From JBLHKE01 sp047619485 (GTDB lineage: Bacteria > Verrucomicrobiota > Verrucomicrobiia > Verrucomicrobiales > DEV007): a stretch of 10,418 bases of DNA. The notes beneath the pieces were generated by a model. The model was not told the DNA's origin, ran no database searches, and saw only the letters and a list, made by a program, of their open reading frames with translations. Location of the stretch: contig JBLHKE010000229.1 in the NCBI GenBank assembly GCA_047619485.1, forward strand, positions 1-10,418, in the 5' to 3' direction. Below are positions 1 through 5,087 of this stretch, piece by piece; the first letter of the stretch is position 1; each line of letters starts with the position of its first letter. Made by a program: the position numbers and the translations under genes.

Positions 1-491
1 ATTCACAGCCTTTCCTTACTCTTAATTTGCAGCGAAACGGCAAGCACCTCGGCGATGACTTCAACGGCATTGGCGGTATGGACACCGATCTGGGTGATCC
101 TGTCTACTCGATCGGGGCGGGTCGTGTTGTGTATTCCGGTGACGCCGAGAGCGGCTGGGGCAACGTGCTGATGATCGCCCACCGCTTGCCTGATGGGTCG
201 CGCTTGCAATCATTTTACGGGCATCTGCAGCGGCGTGATGTCGGTGTCGGCACGGATGTTATGCGTGGTGAGGCAATCGGGGCAGTGGGCAAGGGTGATG
301 GCGCTTACCCCGCGCACCTGCATTTTGAAGTGCGTGACAGCTTTAGCGTAAATCCGGGGCGTGGGTATTTCTCAGATGCGATGAATCGGCGCGATCCCAG
401 CGGGACGGTGGAGAATGGCCGCTGCGCGCCTGACGATTTGCTCAACCAAGCGCCGCAGGAGCCGCTCACGACGCCTGAAATTAGGTGGTAG
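1..491 (+). CDS. M23 family (LytM-type) metallopeptidase, 3' part
   Basis: Zinc-dependent endopeptidase domain that would cut peptidoglycan cross-bridges or stem peptides in the periplasm, or act as an amidase activator if inactive. The reading frame is open from base 3 with no stop or convincing start, so the 5' end lies outside the window. Visible motifs fit an active M23 domain: H-x3-D (HLGDD, His at 45-47, Asp at 57-59), the middle YGHL motif, and HLHFE at 315-329, which supplies the HxH zinc/catalytic pair. Glycine-rich strands (DPVYSIGAGRVVYSG) between these are typical of the fold. A polar tail of about 45 residues after the HxH motif ends at TAG 489-491. Family assignment is firm; whether a signal peptide or LysM/SH3 domain precedes it cannot be seen. 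Confidence 0.88.
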   Translation, partial: SQPFLTLNLQRNGKHLGDDFNGIGGMDTDLGDPVYSIGAGRVVYSGDAESGWGNVLMIAHRLPDGSRLQSFYGHLQRRDVGVGTDVMRGEAIGAVGKGDGAYPAHLHFEVRDSFSVNPGRGYFSDAMNRRDPSGTVENGRCAPDDLLNQAPQEPLTTPEIRW

Positions 492-514
492 TAGACGCTG
501 GCTGACAAGTTCGC

Positions 515-535
515 AGAGTGGATTTGCAATCTGCT
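515..535 (+). repeat. Dispersed repeat R, copy 1 (left arm of inverted pair)
   Basis: AGAGTGGATTTGCAATCTGCT lies 24 bases after the M23 stop. It matches the reverse complement of 636-656 at 18 of 21 positions. Extended to 517-544, it matches the reverse complement of 5032-5059 at 23 of 28 positions, with both ends (AGTGGATTTGC and CGAGGATC) identical. All three copies are intergenic or 3' flanking. Confidence 0.65.
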
Positions 536-536
536 C

Positions 537-576
537 CGAGGATCGACGATCCGAGTGACTCACTGGGCGATCCTCG
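537..576. repeat. Nested inverted repeat inside the 515-656 element
   Basis: CGAGGATCG (537-545) is perfectly complementary to CGATCCTCG (568-576). The same left arm can also pair locally as GGATCG-A-CGATCC (540-552). The loop contains a further AGTGA-C-TCACT palindrome. Two mutually exclusive pairings of one arm are possible in RNA or cruciform DNA; no function is assigned. Confidence 0.55.
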
Positions 577-635
577 CGTCGGTAGCCTGAGGTGCTAGCC
601 GTGTAGAATGTCGGCGCGAGCGGCGCTCCTTGTTA

Positions 636-656
636 AGCGGATTGCAGAGCCACTCT
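636..656 (-). repeat. Dispersed repeat R, copy 3 (right arm of inverted pair)
   Basis: The minus strand reads AGAGTGGCTCTGCAATCCGCT, 18 of 21 identical to copy 1 at 515-535 and in the opposite orientation. The two copies bound a 142-base interval with nested inverted repeats. This could be a miniature mobile element or a long hairpin. Confidence 0.6.
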
Positions 657-723
657 CCTCACCGCTAAAGCGTTTCGCAGTGCTCAAACCGCCGGCCATA
701 AAAAAACCGCTATTTTCCGAAAC

Positions 724-737
724 AAAAAAGTGCTGCC
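724..737 (-). terminator. Probable intrinsic terminator of the SRP RNA
   Basis: On the minus strand the closing helix of the SRP RNA (GGCAGC) is followed by AC and six T residues (729-724). The RNA's own terminal stem plus this U tract could serve as a Rho-independent terminator. A second run of T (706-700, minus strand) lies downstream but has no obvious stem. Confidence 0.5.
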
Positions 738-806
738 AGGGAACTACGGCACCGTTGGACTGACTACCGTTGCTTCCTTTCGGACCTGGCGGGATTCATC
801 AGCCAA
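730..806 (-). ncRNA. ffs: Bacterial small signal recognition particle RNA (4.5S-type)
   Basis: The minus strand carries the SRP RNA signature: GAAUCCCGCCAGGUCC, then a GAAA tetraloop and GGAAGCAACGGUAGU, followed by the returning arm ACGGUGCCGUAGUUCCCUGG. The GGUCC-GAAA-GGAAGCA segment is the apical hairpin with the asymmetric loop bound by the Ffh M domain. The outer helix closes through CCAGG/CCUGG and GCUG (803-800)/CAGC (735-732), with the usual AUGAAUCCC strand bulged between. The RNA pairs with Ffh to deliver membrane and exported proteins to FtsY and SecYEG. It is the short form without an Alu domain. The 5' end is estimated from the outer helix and may lie some bases further upstream. 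The family call is very secure; the ends are approximate. Confidence 0.93.
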
Positions 807-1032
807 CAATCCATAGCCCCTGACAACGCGACGAATTTAGCCAGAAGCGGCCACCTGACTAGCGAAAACTGCCTTGCACGTCGCATTTTCCTGAGAGACA
901 GTGAAAAAATAGGCGTGTTCACTCACGCTTCGGCGACTAAACCCCGAGTCGCTAGGATTATTCTGCCGGCCATCATCCCCATAATGTCTCGAATCGGCGG
1001 AAGAAATTTTTTCAAATGGGGCAAGAAAACTA

Positions 1033-1061
1033 TTGTCTTCCCTTCCCTCAGTCCCTAGAAA
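1033..1061 (+). promoter_or_regulatory. Weak candidate promoter for the 1138-3942 cluster
   Basis: TTGTCT (1033-1038) and TAGAAA (1056-1061) are 17 bases apart, each 4 of 6 to the sigma-70 consensus. Transcription would start near 1068, directly at the palindrome 1070-1084. This is a pattern match only; both boxes are weak. Confidence 0.22.
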
Positions 1062-1069
1062 AAGTGAAT

Positions 1070-1084
1070 CCAGCACTGTGCTGG
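1070..1084. promoter_or_regulatory. Perfect palindrome CCAGCACTGTGCTGG, possible operator or leader hairpin
   Basis: The arms CCAGCAC and GTGCTGG flank a single T (7+1+7, no mismatch). It lies 53 bases upstream of the first gene of the envelope cluster. A one-base centre suits a dimeric regulator site better than an RNA hairpin, but if transcribed it could also fold. No T run follows, so it is not an obvious terminator. Confidence 0.4.
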
Positions 1085-1137
1085 TTCGTATTTACCACCC
1101 CACCCGCTACTACCCAACTCCGAACTCCTAAATCACT

Positions 1138-2115
1138 ATGTGGAAAGCATTATCCGTTTTCGCTGCACTCCTAGCTGCTGGCGCCGCTTTTTTGAGCTAC
1201 CTGAACAAACAGGACCTTGAAAAAGAAGACAAACTTCTCGTCACCGCCGAGCAAAATCTCGGCGACATCGACGCTCGATTCAACGAAGTAAAAGATTATC
1301 AAGTCAACGCCGAACGCCGCACCGGCAAGATGGAAGTGCGCCGCGATGCGGCTCTTGTAAAACAGGAAGAGGCCAAGCAGCGCCTTGCCGACAAGGAGCA
1401 AGAAGTGGCCGACACCAACACGCGCATCGCGGAACTCAAGGAAGAGATCGCCAGCGCCAAAGAGAAAATTGCAGAGTTTGGTAACATTGGAACCTTGGTC
1501 GCCTTGATCGAGCAATTACAGAGTGATCTGTTCACTGCCAAGAACGACATCGCCGCTCTCGAAGGTCGCCTCGCCTCAACCAAGACCCGTGCCGAGCAGA
1601 CCGCTGATCGCATCCAGAACTACAAAGACCTCGAGCACCGCCAGCGCAACGGCCAGATGGTAACGACTAGCGCAAGCATCTCCAGCGTCTACAACACGTG
1701 GGGCTTCGTGGTTCTCAACCAAGGCGACAGCCAAGGGATTGTCACTCGCACCAAATTCGACGTGAACCGTGGTGGCGAGAAGATTGCCGAACTCGTCGTG
1801 ACGAACCTCGAGAAGAACCGCAGCGTCTGTGACATCGTCCCAGGTTCGATGCAGCCTGGCCAGATGCTCCGTCCAGGTGACAGTATTAGTGTTAATCCTG
1901 ATAGCTTGCCGAAGCCGAAAGCTGAGCTAGACCCGAACCAGCCAATCGGGCTCGACCCGAATCTTCCAGGTGCAGGTCTGCCAATGGCACCTGCTGCAGA
2001 TCCAATGGCTCCAGCCCCAGACGGTGTCCCAGCGGGTGAGACCGATCCATTCGGTGACCTCGAAACACCAGCGACCACACCAGCCAGCGATGATCCATTC
2101 GCTGACCTCCAGTAA
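1138..2115 (+). CDS. Membrane-anchored coiled-coil protein with C-terminal SH3/FlgT_C-like domain and Pro-rich tail
   Basis: Unknown function; 325 residues. Seen in the sequence: an N-terminal hydrophobic segment (about 4-22) acting as membrane anchor or uncleaved signal, and a long Glu/Lys/Ala-rich coiled coil (about 27-170). A compact beta-rich domain follows (about 178-252) with ISSVYNTWGFVVLNQGDSQG, a V-x-RGG turn and LRPGDSISV. Last comes a Pro/Ala/Asp tail (253-325) ending in two near-repeats, DPFGDLE and DPFADLQ. The middle and C-terminal layout matches the downstream protein at 2172-2966, so the pair arose by duplication. The compact domain resembles FlgT C-terminal or SH3-like folds, recognised by pattern only. 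There is no clear Shine-Dalgarno before ATG 1138. It likely spans the periplasm from an inner-membrane anchor. It is the first gene of a five-gene same-strand cluster. Confidence 0.85.
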   Translation: MWKALSVFAALLAAGAAFLSYLNKQDLEKEDKLLVTAEQNLGDIDARFNEVKDYQVNAERRTGKMEVRRDAALVKQEEAKQRLADKEQEVADTNTRIAELKEEIASAKEKIAEFGNIGTLVALIEQLQSDLFTAKNDIAALEGRLASTKTRAEQTADRIQNYKDLEHRQRNGQMVTTSASISSVYNTWGFVVLNQGDSQGIVTRTKFDVNRGGEKIAELVVTNLEKNRSVCDIVPGSMQPGQMLRPGDSISVNPDSLPKPKAELDPNQPIGLDPNLPGAGLPMAPAADPMAPAPDGVPAGETDPFGDLETPATTPASDDPFADLQ

Positions 2116-2171
2116 TTCTGACCTTCCAATTCCCCTAGGATCCTCCTCAACCCCGACCCGACCCTAAGAAA

Positions 2172-2966
2172 ATGATCAAAGTATTCCTTATCCTGTCCTC
2201 CGTCGTGCTCATCGCCAGCGCGGTTCTCGGATGGATGAACCGCGAAGAGTTTATCACCGTTCGCACCGCCAAAGACGACACCAACGAACAGACGGCGGCG
2301 AAGATGAAAAAGACGGATGGTGAGATCGAGACGCTCAACGCCATGAACGTCGCCCTCGACGACACGCACCAAGCGTATGACGAGTCAGTGCTAGCAACCC
2401 AGGGCTACGACGATCGGATCACTTCCCAGAACCAGTTGCTCACGGCGGCAAACACCGAGAAGGCGGGTCTCATGGAGGTGAAGTCTGAATACGACCAAGC
2501 CCTCGAAGATCTGCGCCTCAAATTCGCTGGCATCAAATTTGACGAGATCCCGGCCAAGATTCAGGAGATGAAGGACGAACTCGCCGAAGCTGAGAAGAAG
2601 AAAGCCGAACTGGAACTCTCCGTGGCTGCTATGGGCAAGCGCGTCGAGCGCAACAACGGCACCATCCAGACTTACTCGAAGAAGCAGGCTGAGCGTAGCC
2701 AGGGCATCTCTCTCAACGGCACCGAGGGCACGATCACCGCCGTCAACCAAGACTGGGGCTTCGCCGTCATCAACATTGGCAAGAACCAAGGCGTTTCGGC
2801 TGACTCGGAACTCATCGTCAAGCGTGGCACTGAAATCGTTGGTAAGCTCAGTATCGTCTCGATCGAGCCCCGCCTGACCGTCGCCGATATCCGTCAGGAC
2901 ACCCTGCGTGATGGTGCTCGCATCCTCCCAGGTGACAAGGTCATCTTCGAGAAATTGCAGAACTAG
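2172..2966 (+). CDS. Membrane-anchored coiled-coil protein with C-terminal SH3/FlgT_C-like domain (paralogue)
   Basis: Unknown function; 264 residues. It has an N-terminal transmembrane segment (about 3-21), a coiled coil (about 33-175) and a C-terminal domain (about 183-260). That domain shares the pattern I-x2-V-x3-WGF-x-V-x-N-x-G-x2-QG, then V-x-RG, V-x-DI and a terminal PGD with the protein encoded just upstream. It lacks the Pro-rich DPFxDL tail. It starts 56 bases after the preceding stop, preceded by AAGAAA rather than a strong ribosome site. The tandem paralogy suggests the two proteins may form a hetero-oligomer through their coiled coils, which is inference. Overall homology within the pair is clear in the C-terminal domain and only architectural in the coiled coil. 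Confidence 0.85.
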   Translation: MIKVFLILSSVVLIASAVLGWMNREEFITVRTAKDDTNEQTAAKMKKTDGEIETLNAMNVALDDTHQAYDESVLATQGYDDRITSQNQLLTAANTEKAGLMEVKSEYDQALEDLRLKFAGIKFDEIPAKIQEMKDELAEAEKKKAELELSVAAMGKRVERNNGTIQTYSKKQAERSQGISLNGTEGTITAVNQDWGFAVINIGKNQGVSADSELIVKRGTEIVGKLSIVSIEPRLTVADIRQDTLRDGARILPGDKVIFEKLQN

Positions 2967-2996
2967 TTAACCTCTGCTAGGGTTATGGATCGAGCC

Positions 2997-3194
2997 ATGC
3001 AAAGCTTCACCAAATTCTTAGCCATTATTCTTTCTTCGGCAGCCGCTGTCGTTCTGTTTTCCTCCTGCGTCACGACGCCTGAGAAAACGCACGTCTACGA
3101 CTACGGCGATAACGACGACGTCAGTAACCAGCCGTGGGTTCGTCCGGAGAGTTTTGAGGGCAACCCAATGGGCAACATGCCCCAGAGCCGTTAG
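2997..3194 (+). CDS. Small lipoprotein with HVY...QPWxRP...QSR motif
   Basis: A short lipoprotein precursor of unknown function. The n-region has Lys, then a hydrophobic stretch (FLAIILSSAAAVVLF) and the lipobox FSSC, giving a mature peptide of about 42 residues beginning CVTTP. The mature part shares HVY, acidic residues, QPWxRP, Phe/Gly and a terminal QSR with the next gene. An upstream in-frame ATG at 2985 would add MDRA. I prefer 2997 because its context (GAGCCATGCAA) aligns with the paralogue's start context (GAGCGATGCAA at 3214-3224). It begins 30 bases after the preceding stop, so probably co-transcribed. It should be lipidated at Cys and held in a membrane, with a largely disordered tail. 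Confidence 0.82.
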   Translation: MQSFTKFLAIILSSAAAVVLFSSCVTTPEKTHVYDYGDNDDVSNQPWVRPESFEGNPMGNMPQSR

Positions 3195-3219
3195 ACGTAG
3201 GTAATCAATTCACGGAGCG

Positions 3220-3426
3220 ATGCAACGGATCCCGCAAATCGCTTCCTACGTTGCCGCTGAGCTGTTGCTCGGCCTGCTTCTCTCTTCCTGCATCAGCACC
3301 CGCACGGGGGCTGATAAGCCGCACGTCTACCCCAGCACGGATGACGGGGTCACCATCCAGCCGTGGAACCGCCCGAGCGACACCTTCGATGGTGGCACGA
3401 CCAGTGGCTTCCAGCAGTCGCGTTAG
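3220..3426 (+). CDS. Small lipoprotein, paralogue of the preceding gene
   Basis: 68 residues. Signal peptide with a hydrophobic core (YVAAELLLGLLL) and lipobox LSSC, giving a mature peptide of about 45 residues beginning CISTR. It repeats the neighbour's pattern: HVY, a DDGV acidic patch, QPWNRP, an FDGG turn and the final QSR directly before the stop. ACGGAG at 3211-3216 lies just ahead of ATG 3220 and may be a ribosome site. The gene follows its paralogue by 25 bases and precedes the membrane-protein gene by 21, consistent with one transcript. A Glu inside the hydrophobic core is unusual for a signal peptide. Function unknown. Confidence 0.82.
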   Translation: MQRIPQIASYVAAELLLGLLLSSCISTRTGADKPHVYPSTDDGVTIQPWNRPSDTFDGGTTSGFQQSR

Positions 3427-3447
3427 GCTTCCAAACACCGAGCTGCG

Positions 3448-3942
3448 ATGAACCTGAGGAAGTGCCGGATCTCGATCGGGTTGGTGATCGTGGGTCTGAT
3501 CATCTCCGGCGTGACCGCCTTTCCTCTCCTTTCCGAGATGAATCTGATCTCGAGGGTGCTCGTCGGGGAGGGGGGCAGTCTCGATCCGGCAGATCATGCT
3601 GATGCGGCTTTGACCAATTGGATTCTCACCGTGCGCGAGGGGCTCGATGTGACCTACGCGGAGTATCCATTCATTGCCTATGGAACCGATTGGTTGGCTT
3701 TCGGGCATATCATCATCGCCCTGTTTTACATCCTGCCGTACCACGATCCACTACGCTACCGTGGTGTGCTCTTCGTCGGCGTGATTGCTTCTCTGTTAGT
3801 CATCCCGCTGGCCTTGATCTGCGGCGAGATCCGAGGGATCCCATTCGGCTGGCGCCTGATCGATTGTTCCTTTGGAATCCTGTGCCTGCTGCCGCTCGGC
3901 TATGCGATCAGGGAATCTGGCCGTGCCAGTGGCGAGACGTAA
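3448..3942 (+). CDS. Conserved uncharacterised four-helix membrane protein
   Basis: 164 residues with four predicted transmembrane segments: about 8-28, 81-100, 105-126 and 133-153. A roughly 50-residue extracytoplasmic or cytoplasmic loop lies between helices 1 and 2. Motifs YGTDWLAFGHIIIA, a short HDPLRYRG loop, LICGEIRGIPFGWRLIDCSFG and SGVTAFPL are highly specific. I recognise this pattern as a widespread hypothetical membrane protein family of several bacterial phyla, without a known function. The polar/charged residues GTDW, EIRG and RLIDC sit at membrane edges and may line a site. It is the last gene of the + strand cluster. The TAA stop at 3940-3942 directly abuts the palindrome at 3943-3962. 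It may simply travel with the cluster rather than share a function. Confidence 0.83.
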   Translation: MNLRKCRISIGLVIVGLIISGVTAFPLLSEMNLISRVLVGEGGSLDPADHADAALTNWILTVREGLDVTYAEYPFIAYGTDWLAFGHIIIALFYILPYHDPLRYRGVLFVGVIASLLVIPLALICGEIRGIPFGWRLIDCSFGILCLLPLGYAIRESGRASGET

Positions 3943-3962
3943 CTTCGATTTCAAGATCGAAG
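3943..3962. repeat. Palindromic repeat P, copy 1
   Basis: CTTCGATTTCAAGATCGAAG is an imperfect palindrome (7 perfect outer pairs, then a T-G and a T-A). It touches the stop codon of the + strand membrane-protein gene. With flanks (GTAACTTCGATTT...ATCGAAGC) it is an inverted match to copy 2 at 4208-4227. It may act as a 3'-end stem-loop. Confidence 0.65.
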
Positions 3963-4055
3963 CGGTGCTCCTGTGGGTTTTCGTCCTTGGCAACGCGGTA
4001 GGTATGCTCACGCGCATCAAGTTTTGTGAAACATCGATTCCTATGTGGTGCCCTT

Positions 4056-4126
4056 GATCAAGGAGCTTGGGGCGTATCGCCGCGAGTTTTTTAGTGACGG
4101 AGCGAGACGCCCCTGGTTCCTTGGTC
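4056..4126. repeat. Long stem-loop in the convergent gap
   Basis: GATCAAGGAGCTTGGGGCGT (4056-4075) pairs with ACGCCCCTGGTTCCTTGGTC (4107-4126). Counting G-U pairs there is one mismatch over 20 positions, and TCGC/GCGA (4077-4080/4102-4105) continues the stem inside. The apical loop holds TTTTTT. No T tract follows either arm, so it is not a standard intrinsic terminator. It could be a bidirectional 3'-end structure, an RNase target or the remnant of a small palindromic element. Confidence 0.6.
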
Positions 4127-4207
4127 TTCACACCGACATGCGATCATCACAGATTGTAGTGCGCGGCAGTGTAGTCAATCGTGCCCGGTAGATGCTCAGC
4201 AAGTCGG

Positions 4208-4227
4208 CTTCGATTTTAAAATCGAAG
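4208..4227. repeat. Palindromic repeat P, copy 2
   Basis: CTTCGATTTTAAAATCGAAG is a perfect 20-base palindrome, 7 bases past the stop of the minus-strand beta-helix gene. With copy 1 it bounds the 3943-4227 gap as an inverted pair, sharing flanks GTAA on the gene side. Confidence 0.7.
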
Positions 4228-4234
4228 TTACGGC

Positions 4235-4924
4235 TCAGCGTTCTACCCTTGTGACGATTTCTTGCGTCTGGCGCACCTTTACGATCCGCGAGTGATCGAG
4301 CACGCCGTGCCAGTGTGTCCCGGGATAGAGGATGCAATCCTTGCCAAGGATACTGCCCGGGCTGACCACGCTGTTTGAGCCGATCTCGGTGCCGTCGCCG
4401 ATGATTGCGCCGAACTTGCGCAGACCGGTTGCGATGCGCCCACCTTCGTGGCTGATCTGCACCTCTTGGGAATCGAGTTTCACGTTGGAGAGGATCACGC
4501 CGGCACCGAGGTGTGATCCGCAGCCCATGATCGAGTCGCCCACATAACTGAAGTGTGGCACGTCGACCTCGTCGAAGAGGATACAATTTTTGAATTCGCT
4601 CGAGTTCCCCAGTAAGCAGCCATCGCCGACGATGACATTCTCTCGGATGTAGGCTCCGCTGCGCACGGTGCAATTTTTACCGATCCAGACCGGGCCCTTG
4701 ATGGTGGCGCCGGGCTCGACCACCGTTCCCTCGCCGATGAAGATCGGGGAGCCGACGAAGGCCTGCTCGCTGACATCGCCGTTGATCGCAGGCCTGAGAT
4801 GCTCACGGAGGTAGGTGGTGATCTTTGGGAGGGCTGACCAAACAGGTAGCTCGGCGTCAGAGAAAAGGCCGGCGTGGGGCGAATTCGAGAGGTCTAGGTA
4901 GTTGGCTGCAGAGAATGGGTGCAT
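4235..4924 (-). CDS. Left-handed beta-helix (hexapeptide repeat) protein, GlmU C-terminal-domain-like
   Basis: 229 residues, built almost wholly of [LIV]-G-x4 hexapeptide turns: about 57-105 (IFIGEGTVVEPGATIKGPVW and following) and 128-205, ending in a Pro-rich cap. The segment EFKNCILFDEVDVPHFSYVGD, then GSHLGAGVILSNVKLD, parallels the GlmU acetyltransferase region. There GHLTYLGD carries the catalytic His, and His124 here occupies that place. No nucleotidyltransferase Rossmann domain precedes it. The N-terminal 50 residues (helical, WSALPKITTYLRE) look like the linker region of sugar-nucleotide transferases. Expected role: acyl/acetyl transfer to, or regulation of, a UDP-sugar or related nucleotide sugar in the cytoplasm. 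It lies 156 bases after xseA on the same strand, so it may have its own promoter. Confidence 0.8.
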   Translation of the reverse strand: MHPFSAANYLDLSNSPHAGLFSDAELPVWSALPKITTYLREHLRPAINGDVSEQAFVGSPIFIGEGTVVEPGATIKGPVWIGKNCTVRSGAYIRENVIVGDGCLLGNSSEFKNCILFDEVDVPHFSYVGDSIMGCGSHLGAGVILSNVKLDSQEVQISHEGGRIATGLRKFGAIIGDGTEIGSNSVVSPGSILGKDCILYPGTHWHGVLDHSRIVKVRQTQEIVTRVER

Positions 4925-4933
4925 GGCAAAAAC

Positions 4934-4951
4934 TATCGGGCATCACCGATA
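4934..4951 (-). promoter_or_regulatory. Stem-loop with T tract just before the beta-helix gene start
   Basis: Minus strand: TATCGG, loop TGATGC, CCGATA (4951-4934), then GTTTTTG and the ATG at 4924. A 6-bp stem plus a T5 run resembles a weak terminator of the xseA transcript or an attenuator-like leader. Its position 9 bases ahead of the start codon is unusual. Confidence 0.35.
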
Positions 4952-5031
4952 AAATGTCGAACCGAGTAGCAAAAAAGCGCTACCTGAACTGCCCGACGCG
5001 CAGGCAACTTTTGGATGTCGCGGAGAATACT

Positions 5032-5059
5032 GATCCTCGCAGCGAGTGGCAAATCCACT
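5032..5059 (-). repeat. Dispersed repeat R, copy 2
   Basis: Minus strand: AGTGGATTTGCC, then ACTCGCTGCGAGGATC. It matches bases 517-544 at 23 of 28 positions. This copy has internal palindromes AGTGG-ATTTG-CCACT and CTCGC-T-GCGAG. It starts 22 bases past the xseA stop, i.e. again near a gene 3' end. Confidence 0.6.
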
Positions 5060-5069
5060 TTCCTAACTT

Positions 5070-5087
5070 GAACTGGTGCGCTAGTTC
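5070..5087 (-). other. Stem-loop spanning the xseA stop codon
   Basis: GAACT (5070-5074) pairs with AGTTC (5083-5087) around an 8-base loop that includes part of the TAG stop (5081-5083). The stem is short and no T tract follows. It could stabilise the mRNA end; this is weakly supported. Confidence 0.3.

Noticed and set aside
837..1076. Minus-strand open frame of 79 codons between the SRP RNA and the envelope cluster
   Set aside because: No recognisable domain, no ribosome site, composition unlike neighbouring proteins, and it would lie immediately in front of the SRP RNA promoter region.
1689..2372. Long minus-strand open frame (227 codons) opposite the coiled-coil genes
   Set aside because: It is antisense to two clearly coding genes with shared domains; the length is explained by their codon bias.
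3796..4131. Minus-strand open frame covering the long stem-loop
   Set aside because: It runs through the palindromes and antisense to the membrane-protein gene; any protein similarity elsewhere would more likely reflect the DNA repeat being translated by chance.
3943..4227. Insertion sequence
   Set aside because: The interval has matching inverted ends but no transposase, and no target-site duplication could be made out.
4128..4673. Minus-strand open frame of 181 codons overlapping the beta-helix gene
   Set aside because: Arg-rich out-of-frame shadow of the hexapeptide gene, continuing through palindromic non-coding DNA.
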